A DNA stretch of 47,134 nucleotides from Chloroflexota bacterium (GCA_016866215.1 VGNE01000027.1:1-47134); one strand, 5' to 3'. Positions 24,237-32,776 are shown, counted from the stretch's first letter. Made by a program: numbers and translations. The notes: generated by a model not told the origin, from the letters alone.

Positions 24237-25031
24237 TCAGGCCAGGGCAGGCGTGGAATTGACAAGCAGGCATGAAACGTCATGAGCCGCAAGGGATTCC
24301 ACTGCCGAAGAATCAAGGCGTTGGTCTGATATGAGTTTATCTATTTCATCGATATTTGCAATTTGAAAATTTGAAACGACGCCCCATTTGCTATGGTCAG
24401 CAACCACAATGACCTGTCCTTTTGTGCGTTCGATCATCTTGCGGACGACTTCGGATTCGGCATTGCTTGGCACAGTGCAGCCGTACTTTAGAGAGATGCC
24501 ATCCACGCCAAGAATCGTTTTGTTGGCATAGACCAGGCCTAAATTGTCCAGCGCGAAACGCCCTGCCAAAGAGTTGGACCGGGATTGAAACTCTCCACCC
24601 GTCATAAAGTAGTGAAATCCCGGATCTCCGAGATCCATGACAGCGCTGATGTTATTCGTTATGACTGTAATGCTGGGATCGCGCCCGATGTGCTGAAGCA
24701 CCTGGGTAGCGGTCGTGCCGCTGTTTATGAAAACAATATCGCCTTCGTCAATGAGGGAAGCGGCAAGTTCGCCAATGCGCTTTTTTTCTTCGGGGTGGTG
24801 CTGTGCGCGCTGCTGATATACCTGTTCGAGGATCACGCGCTGATTGAGTATCGCGCCCCCATGCGCTCTTTCAAGAAACCCTTTGCCTTCAAGCCATTCC
24901 AAATCGCGGCGAACAGTTGCCTCGGAAGTTTCCAGCAGTTCACACAGATCGGCCGTGCGGACGATTTGGTGAATTGACAGGTATTCCTGAATTCTCTCGC
25001 GCCTTTGGGCTGGAATGAGGAGTTTGCTCAT
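24237..25031 (-). CDS. DeoR/GlpR family transcriptional regulator
   Basis: A 264-residue repressor-type protein. The N-terminal DeoR helix-turn-helix (RRERIQEYLSIHQIVRTADL, then SEATVRRDLEWLEGKGFL and RAHGGA) is followed by the DeoR C-terminal sensor domain (DIVFINSGTTATQVLQ, VITNNISA, FMTGGEF, KTILGVDGIS, VVADHSKWG), which binds phosphosugars. The start at 25031 was preferred because upstream in-frame starts lie beyond the predicted transcription start. It is the first gene of the minus-strand catabolic block and diverges from the nucleotidyltransferase gene. It likely controls the island in response to a phosphorylated intermediate, consistent with the nearby kinases, aldolase and phosphatase. 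Confidence 0.9.
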   Translation of the reverse strand: MSKLLIPAQRRERIQEYLSIHQIVRTADLCELLETSEATVRRDLEWLEGKGFLERAHGGAILNQRVILEQVYQQRAQHHPEEKKRIGELAASLIDEGDIVFINSGTTATQVLQHIGRDPSITVITNNISAVMDLGDPGFHYFMTGGEFQSRSNSLAGRFALDNLGLVYANKTILGVDGISLKYGCTVPSNAESEVVRKMIERTKGQVIVVADHSKWGVVSNFQIANIDEIDKLISDQRLDSSAVESLAAHDVSCLLVNSTPALA

Positions 25032-25080
25032 CAACTGTTCTTGGTTTAGGATGAAGGAAATTGCTTGCTTTTGATGCAGC

Positions 25081-25132
25081 ATTATATAGGAATCTGATGA
25101 AATTTGCAAGTTTTTGATTTTTTCATTATAAT
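25081..25132. promoter_or_regulatory. Divergent promoter pair sharing one palindromic -35 (TTGCAA)
   Basis: The palindrome TTGCAA at 25104-25109 has TATAAT exactly 17 nt away on both sides. On the plus strand it is at 25127-25132. On the minus strand it is at 25081-25086. Each fits the sigma-70 consensus spacing, so the two promoters appear to compete for one -35 site. They would drive the nucleotidyltransferase gene and the DeoR-type regulator. Confidence 0.7.
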
Positions 25133-25190
25133 TGGGTCGAAGAGCCAATCACACAAGAAAGCAAGACTTCCAAAGCATACGGAGAATTGC

Positions 25191-25979
25191 ATGTCAAACA
25201 GTTCCATTGGAATGGGTGAGCAGAATCGTTCTGAACGCGAAAAATTCGAGAACGAGTTAAAGGCAATACTGAAAGCCAGCGATGATGCAAATATCCTTTT
25301 GAGGGTAATCGGCTCACTGGCTTTTCAAATGCACTGTCCGCAGTTTGGGTATTTACAAGCCGCCATGGGACGCGCATTCACGGACATTGACTTTGCCGCA
25401 TACAACCGACAGAGCAAACAAATCAGTGAACTGATGACGAAAATGGGCTATATCGAAAACCGTGAAGTTTACATCGCATCCGAAGGGGAACGCGCCATTT
25501 TCGATAAACCCAGTACGGGCTTACATGTGGATATCTTCTACGAGAAACTTGATTTCTGCCATGCCATTTATTGGAAAGATCGTTTGGAAGTTGATTCACC
25601 CACTATTCCTTTAACCGAATTGCTTCTGGAAAAAATGCAGATCGTCCAGATCAACGAGAAGGATATTATTGACACGATCATGTTACTGCTCGAACACCCA
25701 TTGGGTGAGATCGACCAGGAAGCCATCAACATCAAACTGGCAGTACAGTTGTGTGCGAATGAGTGGGGTCTGTGGCGCACCACTACCATGAATCTTGAAA
25801 AAGTTAATCAACTTGCACAACATTACACCCAACTGACAACCGCACAAAAAGAAAAAGTTACAACACAAGTGAGCGAGATCATCGCTCGTTTGAACAACGA
25901 ACCCAAATCACTTGCATGGCGTATTCGCGCGCGAGTCGGCGACCGTGTTAAATGGTACAAGGAAGTAGATGAAGTTTAA
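25191..25979 (+). CDS. Nucleotidyltransferase-fold protein (AbiEii-like)
   Basis: A 262-residue protein with features of the nucleotidyltransferase superfamily. LLRVIGSLAFQMHC matches the GS motif, and FTDIDFAAYNR and LHVDIFYEKL supply the DxD and third acidic residue. A following IPLTELLLEKMQIVQINEKDIID block is typical of AbiEii/minimal nucleotidyltransferase relatives. No antitoxin-like AbiEi gene is next to it, so a toxin role is not supported. GGAGA lies ahead of the ATG at 25191; the longer frame to 25104 starts inside the promoter. The next gene (CBS protein) follows after 9 nt and is likely in the same transcript. Confidence 0.7.
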   Translation: MSNSSIGMGEQNRSEREKFENELKAILKASDDANILLRVIGSLAFQMHCPQFGYLQAAMGRAFTDIDFAAYNRQSKQISELMTKMGYIENREVYIASEGERAIFDKPSTGLHVDIFYEKLDFCHAIYWKDRLEVDSPTIPLTELLLEKMQIVQINEKDIIDTIMLLLEHPLGEIDQEAINIKLAVQLCANEWGLWRTTTMNLEKVNQLAQHYTQLTTAQKEKVTTQVSEIIARLNNEPKSLAWRIRARVGDRVKWYKEVDEV

Positions 25980-25988
25980 GGAGTCATC

Positions 25989-26801
25989 ATGGCAAAACTG
26001 GTAAAAGACTTAATGCACACAGGGTTGATCACCTGCAAGCCTACCGCCACGCTAGGTCAAGTGGCAGTGCTGCTCAACCAACATCACATCCATGCCCTGG
26101 TGGTGACAGATCGTGACGGGCGCACGCTGGGGTTAATTTCAGATTTTGATTTGATGGCGGGGGAATGGCTTTCATCAGACAAGGAGAGTCTTGCGGTGAT
26201 GAGGAAACTGACTGCGGCGGATCTTATGTCCCAGACAGTTGATTCTATTGAAGCAAACCTTCCTCTCGCTGACGCAGCCGGCATCATCATGACAAAAATG
26301 ATAAGCCGCCTATTGGTCACCGATAACGGTAAATCCGTCGGTATCATTTCCCTTTCTGATTTTATCGCCAGCATTGCGAGTGAAATTAAAACCAAACGGG
26401 ATACAGTTGGCGATGTCATGTCTGATGCGATTTTGGTTTGCCGCGGCAAGACGCCCGTCGCATCCGCCGCGCGTGCAATGACGTCTTCCGGCTGGCGTTC
26501 TGTGCTGGTTGTGGACGCAAAAGGAAAAATCCTCGGCGTGGTCAGCGGACATGATCTGATGCGATTGATCAAAGACGGCGTGGACGAAAAACTGATCGTG
26601 CGCGATGTAATGCACCCCGCATTGACCATTGACATCCACGCCAGCCTGCGCGAAGCAGCGAACATGATGATCCAAAACTATCATCACAGGCTGGTTGTCA
26701 TTGATAAAGATGACCCTGATTCATTCCCGCTCGGCGCGATCTCCACTTTTGATATTGTGGCAGAAATGGCTCGACCTGATTCTGTTTGGCAGAAATCGTA
26801 G
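25989..26801 (+). CDS. Four-CBS-domain protein
   Basis: A 270-residue protein made of four CBS repeats (starting at about residues 5, 70, 140 and 205). Each has the VKDLMHT/AADLMSQT/VGDVMSDA/VRDVMHPA opening and a following helix-strand segment (GLISDFDLMAG, GIISLSDFIA, GVVSGHDLMR). CBS pairs bind adenine nucleotides or SAM and act as energy or metabolite sensors. There is no catalytic domain, so it is probably a stand-alone regulator. AAGGAG lies about 8 nt upstream. Its stop is followed by a heptamer array and then the second FAD/GcvT gene. Confidence 0.9.
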   Translation: MAKLVKDLMHTGLITCKPTATLGQVAVLLNQHHIHALVVTDRDGRTLGLISDFDLMAGEWLSSDKESLAVMRKLTAADLMSQTVDSIEANLPLADAAGIIMTKMISRLLVTDNGKSVGIISLSDFIASIASEIKTKRDTVGDVMSDAILVCRGKTPVASAARAMTSSGWRSVLVVDAKGKILGVVSGHDLMRLIKDGVDEKLIVRDVMHPALTIDIHASLREAANMMIQNYHHRLVVIDKDDPDSFPLGAISTFDIVAEMARPDSVWQKS

Positions 26802-26811
26802 ATTTGACAAT

Positions 26812-26858
26812 GGACCAAGACCACAGACCATTGTCTTGTCAACGGTCTGTGGTCAAGA
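26812..26858. repeat. Inverted heptamer repeat GACCANA / GGTCNNG
   Basis: GACCACAGACC (26819-26829) and GGTCTGTGGTC (26844-26854) are perfect arms built from 7-bp GACCANA-type units that flip strand in the middle. No T-run follows. Confidence 0.65.
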
Positions 26859-26898
26859 AATAATTCTGTTATAGATTTTTCTTTCATAGGAGCAAAGT

Positions 26899-29331
26899 AT
26901 GTCAAAATTTCCAACACAGGCACAAGTCGTAATCATTGGCGGTGGTGTCGGTGGGGCGAGTATCGCCTATCATCTTACGCTCATGGGCTGGAAAGATGTC
27001 GTCATTCTGGAACGACATGAATTAACCGCAGGATCAACCTGGCACTCGGCGGGACTTGTTGGCCAAATGCGCTCGGATGCAAATCTGACGCGCATGATGC
27101 ACTACAGCACGGATCTGTATCGCAAACTCAAAGCAGAAACAGGCGTGGATACTTCCTGGCGTGAGGTTGGCGGTCTGCGCCTGGCTTCATCCCCTGAACG
27201 CATGGAGGAGAATAAAAGGCTTGTCGGCATGGCGCGCTCCTTCGGCGTTCCAATGGAATTGATCTCGGCAAAAGAGGCTCAGGAAAAATTCCCGCTGATG
27301 TCAATTGACGGTGTGCTCGGCGCTGCATTCACACCAAACGACGGCAGTATTGATCCGACAGGCATGACCAACGCGCTTGCGGCTGGCGCAAAAAATCGAG
27401 GGGCGAAGATCTTCGCAAATACGAATGTTGAAAAAATTACTCTCAAAAATGGTCGTGTTAGTGAAGTGGTTACGGATCAAGGCACGATTAAAACTGAAAT
27501 TGTTGTGAACGCCTCGGGCATGTGGGGACGCGAAGTCGGGAAGATGGTTGGGTTGAACCTGCCCGTTGTCCCGATGGCACATCTTTACATTATGACAAAA
27601 CCAATCGAAGGCGTGACAAATAAATTCCCAAACTTACGCGACCCAGACCTTTTGGTATATTGGCGCGAGGAAGTCGGCGGATTGATCACTGGCGGGTACG
27701 AACGTCAGCCCGCGACCTTTGGCTTGAACGGTATTCCAAAGGATTTCAAATTCCAGTTGCTCCCGCCAGATTGGGAACGCTTTACGCCTTTGATGGAAAA
27801 TTCGATTCGGCGTGTCCCTGCTGTTGAAAATGCAGAAGTCGTCAAACTATTGAATGGGCCCGAAGGCTTTACACCCGATGGTGAATTTTTGCTTGGACCA
27901 ACAACTGTCAAAGGTTTCTGGGTAGCATGTGCATTCTGCGCGCATGGACTTGCAGGCGCGGGCGGAATCGGCAAAGTGATGGCAGAATGGATCATTGATG
28001 GAAATCCCGAATGGGATATGTGGCGACTCGATGTACGCCGCTTCGGACCCAATTACAACAGCATTAATTACACCGTGGCACGCACGTTTGAAACCTACAC
28101 ACAATATTATGATATTCACTTCCCCGGAGAAGAGCGCATGTCAAAACGCAATGTGCGCACCTCCCCCACTTATTACCGCTTGCGCGACCTTGGTTGTTCC
28201 TTCGGCGAAAAGATGGGATGGGAACGCCCGAACTGGTTCAAGCCTTATGAGGAATTGGCAACACACGGTCACGAACCAAAAGGCTGGGCACGCCATAATT
28301 GGTCACGCGCCATCGGTTACGAACATTTGATGACACGCGCAAATGCAGGTCTCTTTGATGAAACATCGTTCAACAAGTTTGAAGTACGCGGCACTGGCGC
28401 TTTGAAATTTCTCAATAATGTTTGCGCAAACGAAATGGATCAACCCATCGCAACGATCACCTACACCCAATGTCTCAACAAGCGCGGCGGCATTGAATGT
28501 GATTTCACTGTCACACGCCTTGCGAACGATCGCTTCTTCATTGTGACGGGCACGGCATTTGGCCAGCATGATATGTCGTGGCTCTCGCTTAACATGCCCG
28601 ACGACGGCACGGTCACGATTGAAGATGTCGGCTCCTCTTATGCTTGTATCGGCATATGGGGACCGAAGGCGCGCAAGATTTTAGAGAAAGTCACCTTGGA
28701 TGATGTATCGAATGCGGGATTCCCATACATGACGAATCGCCACATCACGATTGGCGACATCCCCGTTCTCGCTTCGCGCGTGACTTATGTTGGCGAGCTC
28801 GGCTGGGAATTCTACTGCCCGACGGAGTACGGTCTCAAACTGTGGGACACGCTCTGGGAAGCAGGCGCACCTGAAGGTATGGTGGCAGGCGGTTACAAAG
28901 CGATAGATACTCTGCGCCTTGAAAAGGGTTATCGTTATTGGAGTGGAGAAATTTCTCCTGATTACACTCCATATGAAGCAGGTCTCGGTTTTGCAGTGAA
29001 ATTGGATAAAACGGAGTTCATCGGCAAGGATGCGTTGGTCAAGCAAAAGAAGGAAGGCATTAAACGCAAACTTTGCACAATCACGCTTTCAGATGACCGC
29101 ACTATCGTGCTTGGCAAGGAACCGATCCGCATTGGAGACAATATCATTGGTTGGATTGCTTCCGGTGGATTTGGGTATTCGATGAACAAATCCATCGCCT
29201 ACGCATACCTTCCAATGGAATATGCAAAGGTTGGAACAAAATTACAGGTTGAATGTTTCGGTGAACAAGTCAGCGCGGAAGTGGCGCAGGCTGTGTTATG
29301 GGATCCCAAGGCAGAGAGAATTCGTCAGTAG
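26899..29331 (+). CDS. FAD oxidoreductase/GcvT fusion, dimethylglycine/sarcosine dehydrogenase-like (copy 2)
   Basis: An 810-residue enzyme with the same layout as copy 1: GGGVGG at 14-19, WHSAGL at 48-53 with the His expected to hold FAD covalently, then a C-terminal GcvT domain (RLEKGYRYWSGEISPDYTPYEAGLG). The expected reaction is oxidative N-demethylation with transfer of the C1 unit to tetrahydrofolate. AGGAG precedes the ATG. It is encoded on the opposite strand to copy 1 and is likewise followed by a choline-kinase-like gene, so the two pairs look like a diverged duplication. Different residues around the flavin His (SSHAAG against TWHSAG) suggest different amine substrates. Confidence 0.9.
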   Translation: MSKFPTQAQVVIIGGGVGGASIAYHLTLMGWKDVVILERHELTAGSTWHSAGLVGQMRSDANLTRMMHYSTDLYRKLKAETGVDTSWREVGGLRLASSPERMEENKRLVGMARSFGVPMELISAKEAQEKFPLMSIDGVLGAAFTPNDGSIDPTGMTNALAAGAKNRGAKIFANTNVEKITLKNGRVSEVVTDQGTIKTEIVVNASGMWGREVGKMVGLNLPVVPMAHLYIMTKPIEGVTNKFPNLRDPDLLVYWREEVGGLITGGYERQPATFGLNGIPKDFKFQLLPPDWERFTPLMENSIRRVPAVENAEVVKLLNGPEGFTPDGEFLLGPTTVKGFWVACAFCAHGLAGAGGIGKVMAEWIIDGNPEWDMWRLDVRRFGPNYNSINYTVARTFETYTQYYDIHFPGEERMSKRNVRTSPTYYRLRDLGCSFGEKMGWERPNWFKPYEELATHGHEPKGWARHNWSRAIGYEHLMTRANAGLFDETSFNKFEVRGTGALKFLNNVCANEMDQPIATITYTQCLNKRGGIECDFTVTRLANDRFFIVTGTAFGQHDMSWLSLNMPDDGTVTIEDVGSSYACIGIWGPKARKILEKVTLDDVSNAGFPYMTNRHITIGDIPVLASRVTYVGELGWEFYCPTEYGLKLWDTLWEAGAPEGMVAGGYKAIDTLRLEKGYRYWSGEISPDYTPYEAGLGFAVKLDKTEFIGKDALVKQKKEGIKRKLCTITLSDDRTIVLGKEPIRIGDNIIGWIASGGFGYSMNKSIAYAYLPMEYAKVGTKLQVECFGEQVSAEVAQAVLWDPKAERIRQ

Positions 29332-29338
29332 TTTATCT

Positions 29339-29431
29339 GTCATTGCGAGGGCGCTCTTGCTCATCGCCCGAAGCAATCCCCCTCACTATGCAGGAGATTG
29401 CTTCGACGGAAGATCGCCGTCTCGCAATGAC
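29339..29431. repeat. GTCATTGCGAG dyad element
   Basis: GTCATTGCGAG and CTCGCAATGAC are perfect 11-bp ends. The interior contains GGCGCTCTTGCTCATCGCCC and a GAAGCAATCC/GGATTGCTTC-like pair. It is located between the FAD/GcvT gene and the second kinase gene. Confidence 0.8.
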
Positions 29432-29514
29432 GATATGGAGGTTACCGTTTCGAATAATCGAAAAGAAAGTCCGCACGCAAGCAAAAATCCTAAGCCTGTT
29501 TTGGAAAATATGCC

Positions 29515-30450
29515 ATGTCAACACTCGCAATTGATAAAGCCATTGATAAAGTTCCGTTTCTCGCCGGGTCGAAAAATATTAAGAAGACTCCTTTAAGCGG
29601 CGGGATCACAAATTTGAATTTCAAGATCGATGCGGATGGCAGATCATATGTCATTCGACTTGCCGGCGAGGGGACGTATCAGCTGGGTATAAAACGCGAT
29701 GTGGAATATGCGGCGAATTACGCGGCAGGACAGCTGGGTATCGCACCAGAGGTTGTATATTTCATTGAGCCCGAAAATTACATCGTGACACGCTTCATTA
29801 CTGGAAAGGTCATTCCACCCGATGTGATCAAACAACCTGATTACCTTGCGCGCGTTGCAAAAAAGATCAGGCTTTTTCACCGGCGTGGACCAAAGTTAAA
29901 AGGCGAGTTCAATGTCTTCCGACGTGTGGAAATGCTTGAGAAGATTTCCGAAAATAATAATGCCAAATTCCCGCATGATTGGGATTGGATAATGCATAAG
30001 ACAAAGGAAGTGGAAAAAGCGCTTGCAAAGGATCCGTATATCCCTACTCCTTGTCATAATGACTTGTTGAATTTAAACTGGCTGGAGGAGGATGTGCCCG
30101 GTGACATTGGCGAACTGCGTTTGCTCGATTGGGAGTACGCAGGCATGGGCGATATCTTCTTTGATCTTGCGAATTTTTCACATCACCATCGTTTGAATGA
30201 AGAGCAGGTGGATAACTTCCTGTACGAATATTTCGGTGAAGTGACCGATAAGCAATATGCGCGTTTGCGCTTAATGTGGCCGATGTCCGAGTTGCATGAA
30301 TCCATGTGGGGCACGACACAGACGGGTATTTCCAAACTGGAAGAGGATTTCCAGGGGTATGCAGACCTGTGGTTTGGGCGCGTCCGCCAGCACATGACGG
30401 ATTATCGCTGGGAGCAGTGGTTGAAGGATGTTGGGAAGAAGAGTAAATGA
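29515..30450 (+). CDS. Choline-kinase/APH-like phosphotransferase (copy 2)
   Basis: A 311-residue kinase of the choline/ethanolamine (LicA-like) branch. SGGITNLNFKI is at 28-38, the catalytic block PCHNDLLNLNW at 179-189 has the canonical H181 and D183, and LLDWEYAGMGDIFFDLANFS at 203-222 carries the Mg-binding Asp. Unlike copy 1 the HxD motif is intact. The region upstream of the ATG lacks a strong ribosome site, so the start is taken from homology with copy 1. It follows FAD/GcvT copy 2. A heptamer array begins immediately after its stop. Confidence 0.86.
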   Translation: MSTLAIDKAIDKVPFLAGSKNIKKTPLSGGITNLNFKIDADGRSYVIRLAGEGTYQLGIKRDVEYAANYAAGQLGIAPEVVYFIEPENYIVTRFITGKVIPPDVIKQPDYLARVAKKIRLFHRRGPKLKGEFNVFRRVEMLEKISENNNAKFPHDWDWIMHKTKEVEKALAKDPYIPTPCHNDLLNLNWLEEDVPGDIGELRLLDWEYAGMGDIFFDLANFSHHHRLNEEQVDNFLYEYFGEVTDKQYARLRLMWPMSELHESMWGTTQTGISKLEEDFQGYADLWFGRVRQHMTDYRWEQWLKDVGKKSK

Positions 30451-30452
30451 AA

Positions 30453-30480
30453 GAGAGAAGTGAGAAGTGAATAGTAAACA
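30453..30480. repeat. Heptamer array (4 units)
   Basis: GAGAGAA, GTGAGAA, GTGAATA and GTAAACA run in phase directly after the kinase stop codon at 30450. The downstream bases to 30545 also hold a CTCGCAAAGAACAAGAGCGC word shared with other intergenic repeats. Confidence 0.55.
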
Positions 30481-30575
30481 GAAACTAATTGGCAATCACC
30501 AGTGGTCTCGATACGGTCTCGCAAAGAACAAGAGCGCTCGACCACCGAGTATATATAAACTATAAGGAGAAAGAC

Positions 30576-31451
30576 ATGTCTATCATAAATGCAAAAGAAA
30601 TTATGGTTGAAGCGTTGAAGGGTGGGTATGCTGTCGGGGCGTTCAACGTCACGGATTTGCTCCAGTTCGAAGCGGTGATCGATGCCGCCATCGAGAAGAG
30701 AGCGCCTGTGATTGTTCAGACTTCGGTCAAGCCGTCGCAATTTTTAGGGACGGATATGATGGTGGCGATCTATCGCACACTCGCCTCTTCCGCCCCCGTG
30801 CCTATGTGCCTGCACCTCGATCATTGCACCACCGTTGATTATTGCAAGAAGTGCGCGGATGCTGGCTATACAAACATCATGATTGACGCTTCGAAACAAT
30901 CCTACGATGAAAATATTCGCCAGACCAAGGAAGTTGTGGATTACTGCCATAGTGTTGGCAACATCTCCGTCGAAGGCGAGTTGGGGACCGTCGGTGGCGT
31001 GGAAGACCAGATCAAGGTCGCGGAAGACGAAGCGCAGTTGGCAAATCCGCAACAGTCCGTTGAATTCGTGGAGCGCACAGGTGTGGACATTTTCGCTCCC
31101 GCGATCGGCACAGCGCATGGCGTGTACAAGACCAAGAACCCGAAGATCGATTTCGAGCGCATGGCAGTCATCAACAAAATGTTGAATGGCAATGGCATCA
31201 AGACCCCGCTGGTCGTTCACGGAGGAACAGGTCTGCCTGATGATTACATCAAGAAATTGCTCGAAGCGGGCGGCGCGAAGTTCAATGTATCCACTGAGCT
31301 GAAGCACACGTTGATCGATGCAAAGTATGAATATATCGGCGCTCACCGCGATGAATATGATCCCGGCAAACTGGATGTCTTCGTCCGCGATGCGACACGC
31401 AAGGCAGTGATGCACTGGATGGACAAACTGGGTTGCGAGGGAAAGGCGTAG
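30576..31451 (+). CDS. Class II fructose-bisphosphate-type aldolase
   Basis: A 291-residue zinc aldolase of the Fba/GatY/IolJ family. The zinc and catalytic motif LHLDHCT has D82 and H83. EGELGTVGG, GTAHGVYK (zinc His) and VVHGGTGLP (zinc His, phosphate loop) follow, then KFNVSTE. It would cleave or form a ketose-1-phosphate or bisphosphate to give dihydroxyacetone phosphate. Whether the substrate is fructose-1,6-bisphosphate or another sugar phosphate is open. AAGGAG is 6 nt ahead of the ATG at 30576; the longer frame to 30489 passes through repeats. It heads a plus-strand run with an aminotransferase and two phosphate-handling genes. Confidence 0.9.
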   Translation: MSIINAKEIMVEALKGGYAVGAFNVTDLLQFEAVIDAAIEKRAPVIVQTSVKPSQFLGTDMMVAIYRTLASSAPVPMCLHLDHCTTVDYCKKCADAGYTNIMIDASKQSYDENIRQTKEVVDYCHSVGNISVEGELGTVGGVEDQIKVAEDEAQLANPQQSVEFVERTGVDIFAPAIGTAHGVYKTKNPKIDFERMAVINKMLNGNGIKTPLVVHGGTGLPDDYIKKLLEAGGAKFNVSTELKHTLIDAKYEYIGAHRDEYDPGKLDVFVRDATRKAVMHWMDKLGCEGKA

Positions 31452-31457
31452 AAAGAA

Positions 31458-31521
31458 GTAGACAGGTACACAAGTAGACACGTATACATGTTTACCTGTG
31501 TACGTGTTTACTTGTCTACAG
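31458..31521. repeat. Octamer array GTNNACNN, strand-switched (8 units)
   Basis: Four units (GTAGACAG, GTACACAA, GTAGACAC, GTATACAT) are followed by four in the opposite sense (GTTTACCT, GTGTACGT, GTTTACTT, GTCTACAG), with no spacer. The halves form an imperfect 32-bp inverted repeat. It begins 6 nt after the aldolase stop and shares units with the arrays at 19599 and 20192. Confidence 0.8.
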
Positions 31522-31561
31522 ACATACAATCAAAACACATATTATTAAGGAGTTTTAAAGC

Positions 31562-32668
31562 ATGAAAAAAGTTGAAGAATATTACGCCCCGTGGGTTAAG
31601 GGAATTCCGATGTATATTTCGGAGCATATTGAAAAAGCATGGAGAGATCCGTCATTGCATCGCATGATGTCCAACGAGAATCCGCTACCCCCCTCTGACA
31701 AGGTTTTGGAGGCGATGGCGAAGTACTCAAAAATGGCAAATCGTTATCCCGACCAGGGATTGGTTGTGCGCACCAAGATCGCTGAGATGAACAATGTGGA
31801 TGGTCCCGGCAACGTAATGATCGGCAACGGCTCCAGCGAAGTGTATGACAATATTTTCCGCATGTTCATTACACCCGGTGATGAAGTCATTCAGCATACG
31901 CCCTGCTTCGGTATTTATGGCTTGCGTGGAACTTTGCTAGGCGCGAAGATGGTCTCTGTGCCAATGATCTACAAGGATCACCTTATGTACTACGATCCCG
32001 ATGCCCTTATCAAGGCAGTCACCGATAAAACCAAGATCATCGTGGTTGCAAATCCGAACAACCCAACTGGCAACTTCATGGATGCGAAGCACTTCATTAC
32101 GATTGCTGAAACAGGTATTCCATTCGTGATTGATGAAGCCTACGTTGAATACGCGGGACTTGGCATGTCTCAAGTGAAATTGACGAAGAAATACAAGAAT
32201 GTGTTGATCACCCGCACCTTGTCAAAGGCTTATGGTCTCGCTGGAATGCGCTTTGGATACACCATTGCAGACAAGGAAGTGATCGGCCAGATCGCTGGCT
32301 CACTCCTCCCGTGGAACGTTGGCACGATCCCCATGTGGGCGGCGCTGGCAGCATTTGAAGACAAGGAAGGTCTCGCAGAGCGCGTCAAATTCAACAATAA
32401 CGCAATAGACTTCATCACCGAATCGCTGAGCGTGATTCCCGGCTTCTATGTCATGCCATCCAAAGCCAACTACATCCTCTTCGACTGCGGCGAGACCGGC
32501 AAGACGGGCAAAGAAGTTTTGGCTTATGCCGAGACCAAAGGAATCATCCTGCGCGGCGAAAGCAAGAAATACGGAAGCGACGGCTGGTTCCGCGTGACGG
32601 TTGGCTCGAAGGAAGAAAACCTGTTGTTCGTGGATACTATCCTTGAGTTTTTTGGGATAAAGAAATAA
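31562..32668 (+). CDS. Histidinol-phosphate-aminotransferase-like PLP aminotransferase
   Basis: A 368-residue fold-type I aminotransferase. NPNNPTG at 164-170, the PLP-binding Asp in IDEAYVEYAG (D191) and the Schiff-base lysine in RTLSKAYGLAGMRFGY (K222) are all in place. The best match is HisC-like class II aminotransferases, which often act on phosphate-bearing substrates. No other histidine-biosynthesis gene is near, so a catabolic or specialised role beside the aldolase and HAD phosphatase is likelier. AAGGAG lies about 10 nt upstream of the ATG. Confidence 0.87.
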   Translation: MKKVEEYYAPWVKGIPMYISEHIEKAWRDPSLHRMMSNENPLPPSDKVLEAMAKYSKMANRYPDQGLVVRTKIAEMNNVDGPGNVMIGNGSSEVYDNIFRMFITPGDEVIQHTPCFGIYGLRGTLLGAKMVSVPMIYKDHLMYYDPDALIKAVTDKTKIIVVANPNNPTGNFMDAKHFITIAETGIPFVIDEAYVEYAGLGMSQVKLTKKYKNVLITRTLSKAYGLAGMRFGYTIADKEVIGQIAGSLLPWNVGTIPMWAALAAFEDKEGLAERVKFNNNAIDFITESLSVIPGFYVMPSKANYILFDCGETGKTGKEVLAYAETKGIILRGESKKYGSDGWFRVTVGSKEENLLFVDTILEFFGIKK

Positions 32669-32677
32669 ATCACCATT

Positions 32678-32765
32678 CGTCATTGCGAGGGCACTAGCCT
32701 GAAGCAATCTTCTGCGCTTCTACTGGGATTGCTTCGTCGGGAAGAGCGCCCTCCTCGCAATGACG
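32678..32765. repeat. GTCATTGCGAG dyad element abutting a ribosome site
   Basis: CGTCATTGCGAG and CTCGCAATGACG are perfect 12-bp ends, with inner GAAGCAATC/GATTGCTTC pairs. The right end touches the GAGGAGG ribosome site of the HAD gene at 32777, so folding of this element could affect its translation. Confidence 0.8.
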
Positions 32766-32776
32766 AGGAGGAAACC

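Noticed and set aside
25191-26801. AbiE-type toxin-antitoxin pair
   Set aside because: The nucleotidyltransferase-like protein is next to a CBS protein, not an AbiEi antitoxin.
30489-30575. N-terminal extension of the class II aldolase
   Set aside because: It runs through repeat-like DNA; AAGGAG and family length support 30576.
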